Notes under the pieces: model-generated
Databases searched by the model: none
What the model saw: only the letters and a program-made list of their open reading frames with translations
Told to the model about the DNA's origin: nothing
Part shown: one piece after another, positions 18,481 to 27,768 of the stretch
Numbering within the stretch: position 1 is the stretch's first letter
Layout of the letters: the number at the start of each line of letters is the position of its first letter
Assembly (NCBI RefSeq): GCF_031846485.1
Contig: NZ_JAVRHQ010000016.1
Coordinates: 28,330-92,329, forward strand
DNA from: Autumnicola tepida
GTDB taxonomy: Bacteria > Bacteroidota > Bacteroidia > Flavobacteriales > Flavobacteriaceae
Reading direction: 5' to 3'
Length of the DNA stretch: 64,000 nucleotides
Program-made: the position numbers and the translations under genes

Positions 18481-18996
18481 TTAATGTTCATCTTCAAGAA
18501 AACCTGTTCTGCGATATCCAGCAAGGGTGTAGATAGTGCCGGGATTATCTGCAAATTGCAGGTTCATATGAATACTGTCGGTAATATTTCCACCTGTGGT
18601 AGTGGCAGCACCTATTAAAACCTTTCCGTTGGTAATATCCACTTCAGGAGAAATCACTTCTCCATCATCTTCATAAGAATAGAGATTGTTTAAACTGCTG
18701 CCGGAAAAAGTAAGTTCCTGCACATTTACGGGAGTACTTACCTTCATGGGCCATAACTCATGATCATCTACCCACATTTCTTCCCCATTATCTTCAGCCG
18801 TATTATAGGTGGAGATCAGGTTATACCCAAGGTTGTGAACATCTTCCCCGTCAATAAGGAGTTGCACATACCAGTCTCCTGCAAGTTCCACTACTTCTGT
18901 CTCCCCGGGATCGGGATCTCCTCCTGCATCACAGGATACTAAAGCTATTCCAATAAATAGTAATAAAAGGAATTTTATGTTATTTGTTCTTTTCAT
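18481..18996 (-). CDS. Small lipoprotein of the second SusC/SusD locus, function unknown
   Basis: This 171-residue protein starts at 18996. The longer frame from 19062 would overlap the preceding gene, while the inner start directly precedes a lipoprotein signal (lipobox LVSC, Cys22, followed by DAGGDPDPGE). The mature part is acidic and beta-rich (LAGDWYVQLLIDGEDV, ITNGKVLIGAATT, GNITDSIHMNLQFAD), suggesting a lipocalin-like or small beta-barrel fold, but I do not recognise a family. It is the last gene of the susC-susD-lipoprotein-lipoprotein unit, so it is probably a surface accessory binding protein for that transporter. Confidence 0.75.
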   Translation of the reverse strand: MKRTNNIKFLLLLFIGIALVSCDAGGDPDPGETEVVELAGDWYVQLLIDGEDVHNLGYNLISTYNTAEDNGEEMWVDDHELWPMKVSTPVNVQELTFSGSSLNNLYSYEDDGEVISPEVDITNGKVLIGAATTTGGNITDSIHMNLQFADNPGTIYTLAGYRRTGFLEDEH

Positions 18997-19015
18997 CTTT
19001 TTCTGAATATTAAAA

Positions 19016-19738
19016 TTATAATTCAACCTGCTCCAAATGCACCGCGAAACTGTATCCGGCATCCCATACGGTGGTAAAATCTATAGTGCCGGCATCGGGA
19101 TCTACGGTCATTTCAGTAATTTCAGCGCTTCCGCCAAACGCGCCCACACTAAAGGCAGGGCCAAAACTGTAATCGTTGAGCCCGTTTACAGTCACTGTGG
19201 CACCCCTGGCAGCATAGGTCACTCCATAATTTCTTCCGAACATATAATAGCCTCCTATTCCATCGGAAATTTCAAAAGTCCCGTCTGATTTTTCCCAGAT
19301 AAGCACATACTCCATATTGGCATACTGCGGATCTGCCGTGCCGTCCCGCACCACCGTAGAGCGGTAAAGTCCGCTAATATCTTCTACAAGATCACCATTA
19401 TCAGCCACCACCACCGTCCTGGTGGCAGAGGCTTCGTAGCCGTCCTGGTTTACAGCAGTATAAAACACGTTATAGATATCGGCGACATCGGTATCCAGTT
19501 CTCCCCCGCGAAAAACCCCTGAAGAGGAAGCGCTTACTTCCACCGGTTCTCCCGCCTCTTCTGCGGTAGCACCAGGTTCCACATATTCTTCTCCTTTTTC
19601 AAGCAGTATTTCCTGGTCGCCCTCCAGGTTAAAAACTGCAAAATTAGTTATCCTGGAAACTCCTGCAGTATCTTCGGTATCACAAGATGCACACATGCCA
19701 AGGGCCAGAATATTTAGTATCAAAAATATTTTTTTCAT
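19016..19738 (-). CDS. Lipoprotein with DUF5011-type Ig-like domain
   Basis: This 240-residue protein is read from the ATG at 19738. An ATG at 19747 is also possible, but the frame from 19813 would run into susD. Its lipoprotein signal ends MCASC (Cys19, followed by DTED). Residues about 40-115 look like the Ig-like domain of DUF5011 and related families (EGDQEILLEKGEEYVEPGATA, YNVFYTAVNQDGYEASATRTVVV). The rest (ISGLYRSTV to AVHLEQVEL) resembles beta-sandwich lipoproteins that commonly follow susD genes. The gap after susD is 25 nt. The role is inferred to be ligand capture at the cell surface. Confidence 0.8.
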   Translation of the reverse strand: MKKIFLILNILALGMCASCDTEDTAGVSRITNFAVFNLEGDQEILLEKGEEYVEPGATAEEAGEPVEVSASSSGVFRGGELDTDVADIYNVFYTAVNQDGYEASATRTVVVADNGDLVEDISGLYRSTVVRDGTADPQYANMEYVLIWEKSDGTFEISDGIGGYYMFGRNYGVTYAARGATVTVNGLNDYSFGPAFSVGAFGGSAEITEMTVDPDAGTIDFTTVWDAGYSFAVHLEQVEL

Positions 19739-19763
19739 ATTATCCATTTTTAAAATCTTTAAA

Positions 19764-21224
19764 TTATTCTGCCCACCATACGGGAACAGTAATATCCACA
19801 ATATCCGGAGCATTGCTGTTTCTAGCCCTCACGTTGCTTGGAAATGGCAAACGTTTAGGGAAATCTCCTCCTGTAGTACCATTTACAGGATAAGCGAGCT
19901 GGCCGGGAATATAATTTTCATCATCCTGAGAAACGTCTGAAACTTCAGGAATCCCGGTACGATTTATAGCAAAAAACGCTTCAAATCCATTGCCGGGGAA
20001 GCCCGCCACCCATCGCTGGGTAATAATTGCTTCAAGATTTTCCTGCTCGCTGCCGTTTGGATAAGCATACGCCCCGCCGTCTTCTACAAATGGAGATCCG
20101 TCTATGCCATATTTGCTGAAAGCTTCAATAACTCCCGCATCATATTTCTCTTCCGCAATTTCTTCTGAACCATATTTAAGCTGAGCTTCTGCCTGTAAAA
20201 AAAGGCTTTCCTCCCTGCTCATAAGATAAACGGGCGTGGTAGGGCTCAGGTCTACAATCGCGATAGAATTAGGTGCAACAGTACTATTGAAGTCACCCTG
20301 GTTTAAAGGATTTCCCGGCTCATAATACTCGCTTAACCTTGGGTCTCCATTGGAATCAAGAAAAGAAAACATTGTTGTACTTGCCCTTAGGTTTGTTGTA
20401 CTGTTTAACTGGCGTTCATTGGTTTCATACAAAGGATTACCTTTGTTTGGCGCATCTTCAAACTGAGTCATCGCGGCATCTGTATCAAGAAACTCCACTC
20501 CGGAATTCAGCAATTCATTTATCCCGCTTTGCGCCACCTGTGGACGGGCATTTTGTTGCCTTAAGAAAATCTTCAGCTTCAGCGTATTTGCAAATGCCAC
20601 CCAATTGTCCATATCTCCACCAAAAAGAAGGTCATCTGCAGCAGGCGCGCTACCCCGGGATTCCTCAAGATCGTAGCTAAGGGCTGTATTTAGATCTTCA
20701 ATTAAAAGATCGTAAACTTCTTCGCCTGAGTTAAAATGGGGCTGTAGAATAGTAGCATTATTGGCTTCCTCATAAGGAATAGCACCAAAGAAATCTACCA
20801 TTAACTGGGAAGCATACACTTCTAAAGTAGTTGCAGCCAAATAATAGTTCCAGTTTTCCTGTTCCAAAGCTATTCTTTTCACATTTCTGGCATCTCCCAG
20901 GGCATCAAACATGGCAAACCAGAAATTGTTAGAATAGTCTGAAGTCCCCAGTACAGAATAATCATCAAGGGATTTATATTGATTAGAAGCGTTGCTCTGC
21001 GTCCAGTACTGAGACCAAAAGCCGCCTACAAGTGCTCCATAAGAACCCTGAGCTCCAACGATCCCGACAATAGCCGCCGGAAATTCTGTAGCCATAGCAA
21101 CTCCTCCCTGGGATAAACTATCGGGGTCCCTGTTTATATCCAGCTGATCTTCACAGCTTGTTGCGCCGCATATTAAACTTAACACGGCCGCAAAAATTAT
21201 TAATCTACTTTTCATTTCTTTCAT
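19764..21224 (-). CDS. SusD-like lipoprotein (SusD-like family 2 type)
   Basis: This 486-residue protein has a lipoprotein signal (lipobox ATSC, Cys24, followed by EDQLDINRDPDS). The motif LDINRDP, the block YYLAATTLEVYASQLMVDFFGAIPYEEA and the later YLMSREESLFLQAEAQLKYG with ITQRWVAGFPGNGFEAFFAINRTGIPE identify the SusD-like subgroup that differs from the classic RagB type. It follows susC by 6 nt. Such proteins cap a SusC transporter, and members of this subgroup occur in loci without glycosidases, so the cargo may be a peptide or another nutrient rather than a glycan. Confidence 0.92.
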   Translation of the reverse strand: MKEMKSRLIIFAAVLSLICGATSCEDQLDINRDPDSLSQGGVAMATEFPAAIVGIVGAQGSYGALVGGFWSQYWTQSNASNQYKSLDDYSVLGTSDYSNNFWFAMFDALGDARNVKRIALEQENWNYYLAATTLEVYASQLMVDFFGAIPYEEANNATILQPHFNSGEEVYDLLIEDLNTALSYDLEESRGSAPAADDLLFGGDMDNWVAFANTLKLKIFLRQQNARPQVAQSGINELLNSGVEFLDTDAAMTQFEDAPNKGNPLYETNERQLNSTTNLRASTTMFSFLDSNGDPRLSEYYEPGNPLNQGDFNSTVAPNSIAIVDLSPTTPVYLMSREESLFLQAEAQLKYGSEEIAEEKYDAGVIEAFSKYGIDGSPFVEDGGAYAYPNGSEQENLEAIITQRWVAGFPGNGFEAFFAINRTGIPEVSDVSQDDENYIPGQLAYPVNGTTGGDFPKRLPFPSNVRARNSNAPDIVDITVPVWWAE

Positions 21225-21230
21225 TATTAA

Positions 21231-24200
21231 TTATAGTCCGATATTTAATTTTACCCCGTAAGACCTTTGTGCAGGGTTTGCAGAAAACTCCCCAAATTCA
21301 CTTAGCAAACCTGAACCATAAGTGCTCACTTCAGGATCTACATAAGGATTTTCTGCGGGGGTCCACATAAATATATTCTTCCCGTATGCGCTTACGGATG
21401 CATTACGCAATCCCAGCTTCTGCACAAGGCCGCTGTCTACGGTATAGGTTAAGGAAACATCCCTTATCCTTATAAAAGTTTTATCGATTACATGGGTGCT
21501 CTCAATTGCACCGTTCTGGCTCGCATTGTAAAAATTGGTGATCTGGTCGTAAGCCACAGGAGTTGTATTTTCCACATACTCCCCTCCTTCTGTTTCTACT
21601 ACGGAATTGGGGATGATAAAAGGCTTTCTTTCATTGAAGGTCGTGGCCAGGGAATTTCCTGTAAACCCTAACAACCTCGCGGTGTAGGAATACATTTTAC
21701 CTCCTTCTTTCCAATCCAGGCTTCCGGAAAGGCTGAAGTTTTTATAGGTGATCCTGCTGGACAGCCCCATAATAAAATCTCTCTGGGAAGTACCCACGGG
21801 TTGTTCATCATCTGTCATCTCATAAAAGCCGGTATCGGGATTTACGATATACTCCCCCTCTTCCGTCCTTGCCGGCACGGCGGCATAGAACACCCCCAAA
21901 GGCTGTCCTTCAACCGCGTAAAAATTCACACCATAGGCATTAGTCAAAGTAAGTTTATCCAAACCTCCCAGTAACCTGGTTACTTCATTCTCATTCTTGG
22001 TAAAGGTATATGTGAAATCCCAGGTAAGGTCGCTGGTTCTTACAGGAGTAAACCCAAGAACGGCTTCAATTCCGCGGTTTTGCACATCGGCAAAATTACC
22101 GGCAAAGAAGGAGAACCCGGTAGAAGGATCTATAGGCAGGTTTACAATGAGGTCTGAGGTCTGCTTATCATAAAGCGCCACATCAAGATTAATCCTGTTG
22201 TCAAAAAAGCTGGATTCAAAACCCACTTCCACCTCTTCGGTTATTTCAGGTTTTAGTTCAGAATTTCCCAATTGCGAGGCAAGTTCGTAGCTGTTCACCC
22301 CTCCTATAGGAAATTGTATCTCCCCAAAATAGGCATCTGACACTCCCTGGATAAGAGTAGATTCAGTTAAATAAGGATCGGTATCATTACCCACCCGGGA
22401 CCATGCACCTCTTAGTTTAAAGTAATGCAGGTTATTATCCAGAAGTACCGCACTTAAGGAAGCCGAAGGATAGAAAAAGGAATTATTTTCTACCGGCAAG
22501 GTAGAAGACCAGTCATTCCTGGCAGTAAGGTTTAAGAAATACCTGTCCAGAAAAGCCAGTTCCACCTGCCCGTACAAACCATAAGACCTTCTTTTTAGAT
22601 CTGCCTGGGAAACTTCTGGCCTGTTCGCACTGTTCCCCAGTTCGTAGTAATTTGGAATATCCAGCCCGGTAACTGCCACATTAAGATAGTTGCTCTGCCG
22701 TTCGTTATAATTTATCCCGGCAACAACGCCCAGGTTAAGATCTTCTGTAAGATAACGGTCATAAACGGCGTTGAAGTAAGTATCGTACTCTTTGCGGGTT
22801 CTTTTAAGTTCACTTACTCCTCCCACAACTTCCGTAGCATTAAGTAAATCCTGCGGAGAACCTTCAGGGTAATCTACAATAGCCCCATAACTTGAGACCC
22901 GTTCATTACGGATGTCCCCGCCAATTTGCCATACCGCATATAGAAAATCATCAAAATCATACTTCAGGTTAATATTCCCAAAAAGCCGGTCCTCATTTAC
23001 CGTGGTGGCATTTTCATTTAGGACAAAATAAGGGTTTTGGGCATAGGGGGTATAAAAGTTGCCCGGACTATTAAATGGATTGTTTACATAGTCCTCCAGG
23101 TCCAGAAGGCTAATATCCCTTGGCACCTGGATAATTTCCTGCATAAACGTACTCCCCTGGCCGGCATTGTCTCCCTGCCCGGTATTGACCACATTTTGAT
23201 CTTTTTTCACATAATTGGCACTAAGTTTTACAGAAAGCCCTTTCCCGGTCATGCCCCCGTTAAAGTTGATGGCCCTTCGGTTAAGTTTATCGGCTTCAGT
23301 TGGAATTACCCCGTCCACGGTTAAATCTGAAACAGTAAGGGCGAAGGTGGAGAATTCATTTCCACCACTTAAGCGAATGGAATTTGAAAAAGACTGGCCA
23401 ATATCATAAAATTCCCTCACATTGTCTTCTAAGGGACTGTAGGGTTTAATCAACTGCGAATTATCTACAATCTGGCCCCAGGGGCGAACTGCGCCGTTAA
23501 AAGCTGCTCCCCAGGAACCATTTTCGTTACTTGCCCCCTGGCTGCCATCTGGAAGGCTGGAATAACTGGCTCCTGCCCAGCCCTGGCCCCAGCCGTTCTG
23601 AAAATGCGGAACGCGTGATACCTCGAGGTAATCTACAGCTGAAGAAAAATCGATGCTGATTTTATCATTCTGCTTACCTTTTTTAGTGGTGATCAATATT
23701 GCACCGTTGGCCGCCCGGTTTCCGTAAAGGGCTGTTGCTGCGGCACCCTTTAACACCGTGATTTTTTCAATAATATTAGGATCAATATCACTAATCCCGT
23801 TCCCGGCATCAAAAGTACGGTCTATAGAAGAGCCGATGGCTGTGGTCTCCCCGGTAGAGCCTGTAGGATCGGCATTAATAGGAGTCCCGTCAATAATATA
23901 CAATGGGGAGTTGGATCCTGTTATAGAGGTAAATCCCCTTATGATTACTTTTGAAGAAGCTCCTGGCTGTGCCGGAGTGGTAATGTTGGCGCCGGCAATT
24001 TTTCCTGAAAGGGATTCAAAAATGCTTGTTGGGGCTGTTTCATTCAGCTCCTCGTCATCTATTGTGGCTGTTGCGTAGGTTGTTGCCCTTCTCTGTTTTG
24101 TGCCTCCAAAAGCGGTCACAATTACCTCATCCAGTTCAGAAGCATCTGAAGCGAGCGAAACATCAATAACATCCTGGGTTCCAACAGTAACTTCTTTGGT

Positions 24201-24437
24201 TTCCAGGCCCAGGAATGAAAATACCAGGATGTCGCCTGGCGCGGCTGAAATGGAGTAAATCCCATCAAAATCTGTCTGCACTCCGGTAGAAGTGTTCTTC
24301 AGCAGAACATTTACCCCCGGAAGTGGTAAATCCTGCTCATCTGTAACAGTTCCTGTAACCGTTTTCTCCTGGGCAAAAAGAGAAAAAGCCGGCAGCAGGA
24401 ACACCACGAGATAAAGAAAGTGTAATTTGCTTTTCAT
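21231..24437 (-). CDS. SusC/RagA-family TonB-dependent transporter, second locus
   Basis: This 1068-residue protein has a signal peptide (ending SLFAQ, about 23), a carboxypeptidase-D-like domain (VTGTVTDEQDLPLPGVNV, FDGIYSISA), a TonB-box-like DEVIVTAFGG, and a plug with VIIRGFTS, PLYIIDGTPI and ITVLKGAAATALYGNRAANG. The C-terminal barrel ends YGVKLNIGL. It leads a unit of susC, susD and two lipoproteins. No glycosidase is next to it, so the substrate is unknown. A LytTR regulator diverges from it at 24879, which makes local two-component control plausible. Confidence 0.95.
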   Translation of the reverse strand: MKSKLHFLYLVVFLLPAFSLFAQEKTVTGTVTDEQDLPLPGVNVLLKNTSTGVQTDFDGIYSISAAPGDILVFSFLGLETKEVTVGTQDVIDVSLASDASELDEVIVTAFGGTKQRRATTYATATIDDEELNETAPTSIFESLSGKIAGANITTPAQPGASSKVIIRGFTSITGSNSPLYIIDGTPINADPTGSTGETTAIGSSIDRTFDAGNGISDIDPNIIEKITVLKGAAATALYGNRAANGAILITTKKGKQNDKISIDFSSAVDYLEVSRVPHFQNGWGQGWAGASYSSLPDGSQGASNENGSWGAAFNGAVRPWGQIVDNSQLIKPYSPLEDNVREFYDIGQSFSNSIRLSGGNEFSTFALTVSDLTVDGVIPTEADKLNRRAINFNGGMTGKGLSVKLSANYVKKDQNVVNTGQGDNAGQGSTFMQEIIQVPRDISLLDLEDYVNNPFNSPGNFYTPYAQNPYFVLNENATTVNEDRLFGNINLKYDFDDFLYAVWQIGGDIRNERVSSYGAIVDYPEGSPQDLLNATEVVGGVSELKRTRKEYDTYFNAVYDRYLTEDLNLGVVAGINYNERQSNYLNVAVTGLDIPNYYELGNSANRPEVSQADLKRRSYGLYGQVELAFLDRYFLNLTARNDWSSTLPVENNSFFYPSASLSAVLLDNNLHYFKLRGAWSRVGNDTDPYLTESTLIQGVSDAYFGEIQFPIGGVNSYELASQLGNSELKPEITEEVEVGFESSFFDNRINLDVALYDKQTSDLIVNLPIDPSTGFSFFAGNFADVQNRGIEAVLGFTPVRTSDLTWDFTYTFTKNENEVTRLLGGLDKLTLTNAYGVNFYAVEGQPLGVFYAAVPARTEEGEYIVNPDTGFYEMTDDEQPVGTSQRDFIMGLSSRITYKNFSLSGSLDWKEGGKMYSYTARLLGFTGNSLATTFNERKPFIIPNSVVETEGGEYVENTTPVAYDQITNFYNASQNGAIESTHVIDKTFIRIRDVSLTYTVDSGLVQKLGLRNASVSAYGKNIFMWTPAENPYVDPEVSTYGSGLLSEFGEFSANPAQRSYGVKLNIGL

Positions 24438-24878
24438 ATTAAATGATTAAAATTTGAGTTAACGCGGTTAAAAGTAAGTTGGAGAGCTCTAGCAACATCG
24501 GCTAATGAATTAAGCTGCCCGTTATTTGCATTAGAATGTTCTTTTCCTGCTTCCAAAATATTTTGGAAAATGTTGAATGGCCAAAATTGAAGTATGAATG
24601 GCCCGGGAGAGGTACTGAAATTCCCATTTTTTCCGTATAAGAAAAGTCAGCAATATTGATGCATAAAAGCCTGCGCTTTAGGAAACCCTGAAGAAAGTCT
24701 GAATTTTTTGATTTTCTTTGTGTTACACTAAAACAACAATTTTAGCGTTCTGTTTCTACTAATCGTTCATTTTTTAATTAAAAAACAAGGAATAATAGTA
24801 ACATTTATAATTTTCCATCGTCAATTATATATCATCCCTTGTTAAATCATCATCATTCATCAATCAAAAACAATCATT
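24438..24878. promoter_or_regulatory. Divergent control region between susC and the LytTR regulator gene
   Basis: This 441-nt region contains no reading frame of note. Its clearest element is the 18-bp perfect palindrome at 24551-24568, 114 nt upstream of the susC start codon. No full TTTG-N19-TAnnTTTG promoter was found in either direction. Confidence 0.45.
24551..24568. promoter_or_regulatory. Perfect 18-bp palindrome, operator candidate
   Basis: TTCCAAAATATTTTGGAA reads identically on both strands. Its position between susC and a response-regulator gene suits a dimeric regulator site. It does not look like a terminator because no T-tract follows. Binding is inferred. Confidence 0.5.
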
Positions 24879-25640
24879 ATGAAAGCGCTAATTGTAGACG
24901 ACGAGACCTATGCCCGTAAAAGGATTTCCAAATTGCTCAAAGAACGGGAAGAGATAGCTGAAATCCAGGAATGCCGCAACGGAGAAGAAACCATAGTGAA
25001 AATTGAAAAATATCAGCCAGACCTCCTTTTTCTTGATGTGGACCTTAAAGACATGAGCGGCTTTGATGTTATTTCTGAATTAAAAGGCCAGAAACTGCCC
25101 CTTATAATCTTTGTTACCGCCTATGAAGCTTATGCCGTAAAAGCTTTTGACAACAATGCCGCAGATTTTCTACTGAAGCCATTTAAAGAAGACCGGTTTC
25201 ACCAAAGCCTGGATAGGATTAAAAGGCTAAAACCCCGGCAACTCGAAAAACAATTTGGGCAAGACCTGGAGAATTTCCTTGAACTGAAAAACATTAAAAG
25301 TGAACCCAGCCGCCTGAAAAAGCTTCCGATCAAACTGGGCAATAAAACTATTCTTATAAAAGTAGAGGACATTAAATACGTATGCGCTGCAGGCTATTAT
25401 GCAGAGATTTTTACTGAAGAAAATAAATATGTGATGCGCCAGTCCCTCAGCAATTTAATTGAAGTCCTGGACCCGGCAAAATTCTGCCGCATCCATCGCT
25501 CTACTATTATCAATATTGAATTTATTCATGAAATTGTACATTCAGATTATTCTGAAATTGACGTAAGGATGAAAGACAATAAACTTATACGAGTGAGCAA
25601 ATCCCACAAAAAAGAATTTCTGGACAGACTGGGAATTTAG
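24879..25640 (+). CDS. LytTR-family response regulator
   Basis: This 253-residue protein has a receiver domain (about 1-120) with the acidic pair Asp7/Asp8, phospho-acceptor Asp53 in LLFLDVDL, Thr80 and Lys100 (FLLKPF). A LytTR DNA-binding domain follows (about 150-253), with IKYVCAAGYYAEIFT, FCRIHRSTIINIEFI and IRVSKSHKKEFLDRL. It is a cytoplasmic transcription regulator. The LytS-type kinase at 26602-27768 is the natural partner, although a lipoprotein gene lies between them and the kinase is on the other strand. It diverges from the second susC gene and may control it. Confidence 0.95.
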   Translation: MKALIVDDETYARKRISKLLKEREEIAEIQECRNGEETIVKIEKYQPDLLFLDVDLKDMSGFDVISELKGQKLPLIIFVTAYEAYAVKAFDNNAADFLLKPFKEDRFHQSLDRIKRLKPRQLEKQFGQDLENFLELKNIKSEPSRLKKLPIKLGNKTILIKVEDIKYVCAAGYYAEIFTEENKYVMRQSLSNLIEVLDPAKFCRIHRSTIINIEFIHEIVHSDYSEIDVRMKDNKLIRVSKSHKKEFLDRLGI

Positions 25641-25718
25641 ATCTAATATCTTCCGGATTTTGCGTGGTAAAAAGAGTTAGCAGCAATTTTTAAAAAAAGA
25701 CTAACAGAAAATTAAAAT

Positions 25719-26330
25719 ATGAAAAAAATATTATCAAAACTAAGTCTTATTATCTTATTAATTACTGGTATTTCCTGTAATAGTGATGATGACAAAGTTG
25801 AAATAAATGATTTTAAAGGATATTATAGAATAAAATCAATTTCAAGCAGTCTTCCTATCGATTTAAATAATGATGGTTCAAAAACAACTGATTATTTACA
25901 AGAGATCAAATCAACCTATATATCATTTAATGGAAATGAACATAATTTTAAATATGATAATGAATTGATATATAATTTTGCGGTGGCAAGGCCTACTAAA
26001 AATCAGCAAAATTTCACTCAATTTTTAGACATTCGGTTTCCAACTCAACAGATAGATTCAATTTTTCAAGGAAACGATAACTTCGCTATATCGAATATGG
26101 GATATGATAATATTCAAACTGCATTTATTTATAAACTAACAAATAATGACGTTGAAATTGAATCTGATCCTCTCAATCAGTTTGAGTATTATGATATCAG
26201 AAATTTCAAAATAAGCAGAATAAATAAAGTTGAATTCGAAATCTCCTTCGATTATAAAGTTTATGATTTCACAGAAGATGAGTGGATTGAGACGAATCTT
26301 AGTTCCCAATATATAAAGGTCCCCGAGTAA
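25719..26330 (+). CDS. AT-rich orphan lipoprotein
   Basis: This 203-residue protein has a lipoprotein signal (lipobox GISC, then NSDDDK). The mature part is beta-rich with many Asn, Lys, Ile and Tyr (FKGYYRIKSISS, YISFNGNEHNFKYDN, FEISFDYKVYDFTEDEW). I recognise no family. Codon use is much more AT-biased than in the neighbouring regulator and kinase genes, suggesting a more recent arrival. It sits 78 nt after the LytTR gene with no clear terminator between, so it may be co-transcribed. A surface or periplasmic lipocalin-like role is a guess only. Confidence 0.75.
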   Translation: MKKILSKLSLIILLITGISCNSDDDKVEINDFKGYYRIKSISSSLPIDLNNDGSKTTDYLQEIKSTYISFNGNEHNFKYDNELIYNFAVARPTKNQQNFTQFLDIRFPTQQIDSIFQGNDNFAISNMGYDNIQTAFIYKLTNNDVEIESDPLNQFEYYDIRNFKISRINKVEFEISFDYKVYDFTEDEWIETNLSSQYIKVPE

Positions 26331-26545
26331 AAACCTCTGCTAATATACGTACAACGCAAATGGCGGGTTATATAGAAAAGAGCTAAATTAATTTTGAAAG
26401 CAAACAAATTCGTTAAGCCGACAAATCCGCATCCATAATTCCGCGCCACTTGTCTTTATACGGGACCGGTCAAATATTTCTTCTGCCAAGGCTTTTTTTT
26501 TGAAAATCATGTCTTTCAGTTAAACATAAAATTAGCCTTGTCTCT

Positions 26546-26562
26546 TTTCTCGCAGCGAAGCG
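26546..26562 (-). repeat. Dispersed intergenic repeat, copy 2
   Basis: Read on the minus strand this is CGCTTCGCTGCGAGAAA, one base different from copy 1 at 18151-18167. It lies in the 271-nt spacer between the orphan lipoprotein and the kinase gene. That spacer shows nothing else. Confidence 0.5.
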
Positions 26563-26601
26563 ATCAGGAAGCTTTGCCGGAATTCGTTAATCAGGACTGA
26601 C

Positions 26602-27768
26602 TCATATTTGAGCGGACTTATTCTTCTTCAGAAATTTGACCGGGATTTCTATATGTATACCCACGCCACTTTCTTTTTCAAGATTAGTGATATTCAGCTT
26701 AAAATCCTTTCCATACAATTTTGAAAGCCTGCTAAACAGATTAGATAACCCCACGCCACTGGTAAATACCTGGTTTACGTTGGCAATTGGATGTCCGTCA
26801 TTTTCCAGGTCAATAATTAAATACTTACCGGCTTTTGCAATTTTTATCAAGACCCGGAGGCATTTTGTATTTCCTGAATATCCATGTTTAATGGCATTTT
26901 CCACCAATGGCTGCAGCAACATCACCGGCATCTGGAGGCCAAGGACCTCTCGGGAAATCTCCTTTTTTACTAATAAATGCCCGCCGTACCTCACCTGCAT
27001 CACACTCAGGTACTTTTCCAGGATTATTAGTTCTTTCTCTACGGTAGTCAAATTCTGCTGACTATTGGAAAGCACATCCCTAAAAAAATCGCTCAGATCC
27101 ACCAGGCAATCCTGTGCCTTTCGTTTATCTATGTCTATCAATCCCACAACGGCATTTATGGAATTGAATAAGAAATGCGGTTGCAACTGGCCGGTCAACA
27201 TTCTTATCCTGGCATCAGATAACTGCGATTGCAGTTTTAGCTTTTCCGCTTCCTTCTTCTTAATTTCTTTGATGTAATAATAGATGTAAATGGTAAAAAC
27301 GAGGCTACAGTAAACAAGCAGGTTAACATCCAGCAAGGCGATAAAGTTGACCAGGCTTCGATGTGGATCAAACCTTGAAAGGCTGCCTGCAGAGACAAAA
27401 GATTTTGCAAAATCGAACAGTAACTGCGCGAAAACTGCCATGAGCAGGGCAAAAATGAGGTTTAAAAACAACAGCTTCTTCCACCTCATCCCGCGTTCCT
27501 TCATTCGTTTGGTTATTACAGCTATCACGGTCATAAAAGCGACCACGAAGAGCCAGTCAAGAAACCAGAAAGTAAAAAGCTGGGGCAGGCTAAAATCTTC
27601 TTTTCGCTGATAAACAAAAAACCTTATATAAAGGGTTTTGGAAATTCCTACCAGGTAAATAATAAAATAAAAGGTGGCGAGATAGCCGGTTAGTTTCACA
27701 TCTAAATTTCTTCGGAGGTATTTAAATATTCCATGGGTTCCTGAAAAATCCTGTTTTTTTGAAGCCAT
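26602..27768 (-). CDS. LytS/YehU-type sensor histidine kinase
   Basis: This 388-residue membrane kinase has four predicted membrane segments (about 27-46, 65-86, 98-118 and 145-166), a short coiled coil (about 168-188, KEAEKLKLQSQLSDARIRML), the His_kinase domain with the phospho-acceptor in GQLQPHFLFNSIN (His198), and an ATPase region (LLQPLVENAIKHGY, GVGLSNLFSRLSKLYG). There is no large extracellular sensor domain, so the signal is likely sensed in the membrane. It is the probable partner of the LytTR regulator at 24879-25640. It may govern the second SusC/SusD unit by proximity. Confidence 0.93.
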   Translation of the reverse strand: MASKKQDFSGTHGIFKYLRRNLDVKLTGYLATFYFIIYLVGISKTLYIRFFVYQRKEDFSLPQLFTFWFLDWLFVVAFMTVIAVITKRMKERGMRWKKLLFLNLIFALLMAVFAQLLFDFAKSFVSAGSLSRFDPHRSLVNFIALLDVNLLVYCSLVFTIYIYYYIKEIKKKEAEKLKLQSQLSDARIRMLTGQLQPHFLFNSINAVVGLIDIDKRKAQDCLVDLSDFFRDVLSNSQQNLTTVEKELIILEKYLSVMQVRYGGHLLVKKEISREVLGLQMPVMLLQPLVENAIKHGYSGNTKCLRVLIKIAKAGKYLIIDLENDGHPIANVNQVFTSGVGLSNLFSRLSKLYGKDFKLNITNLEKESGVGIHIEIPVKFLKKNKSAQI

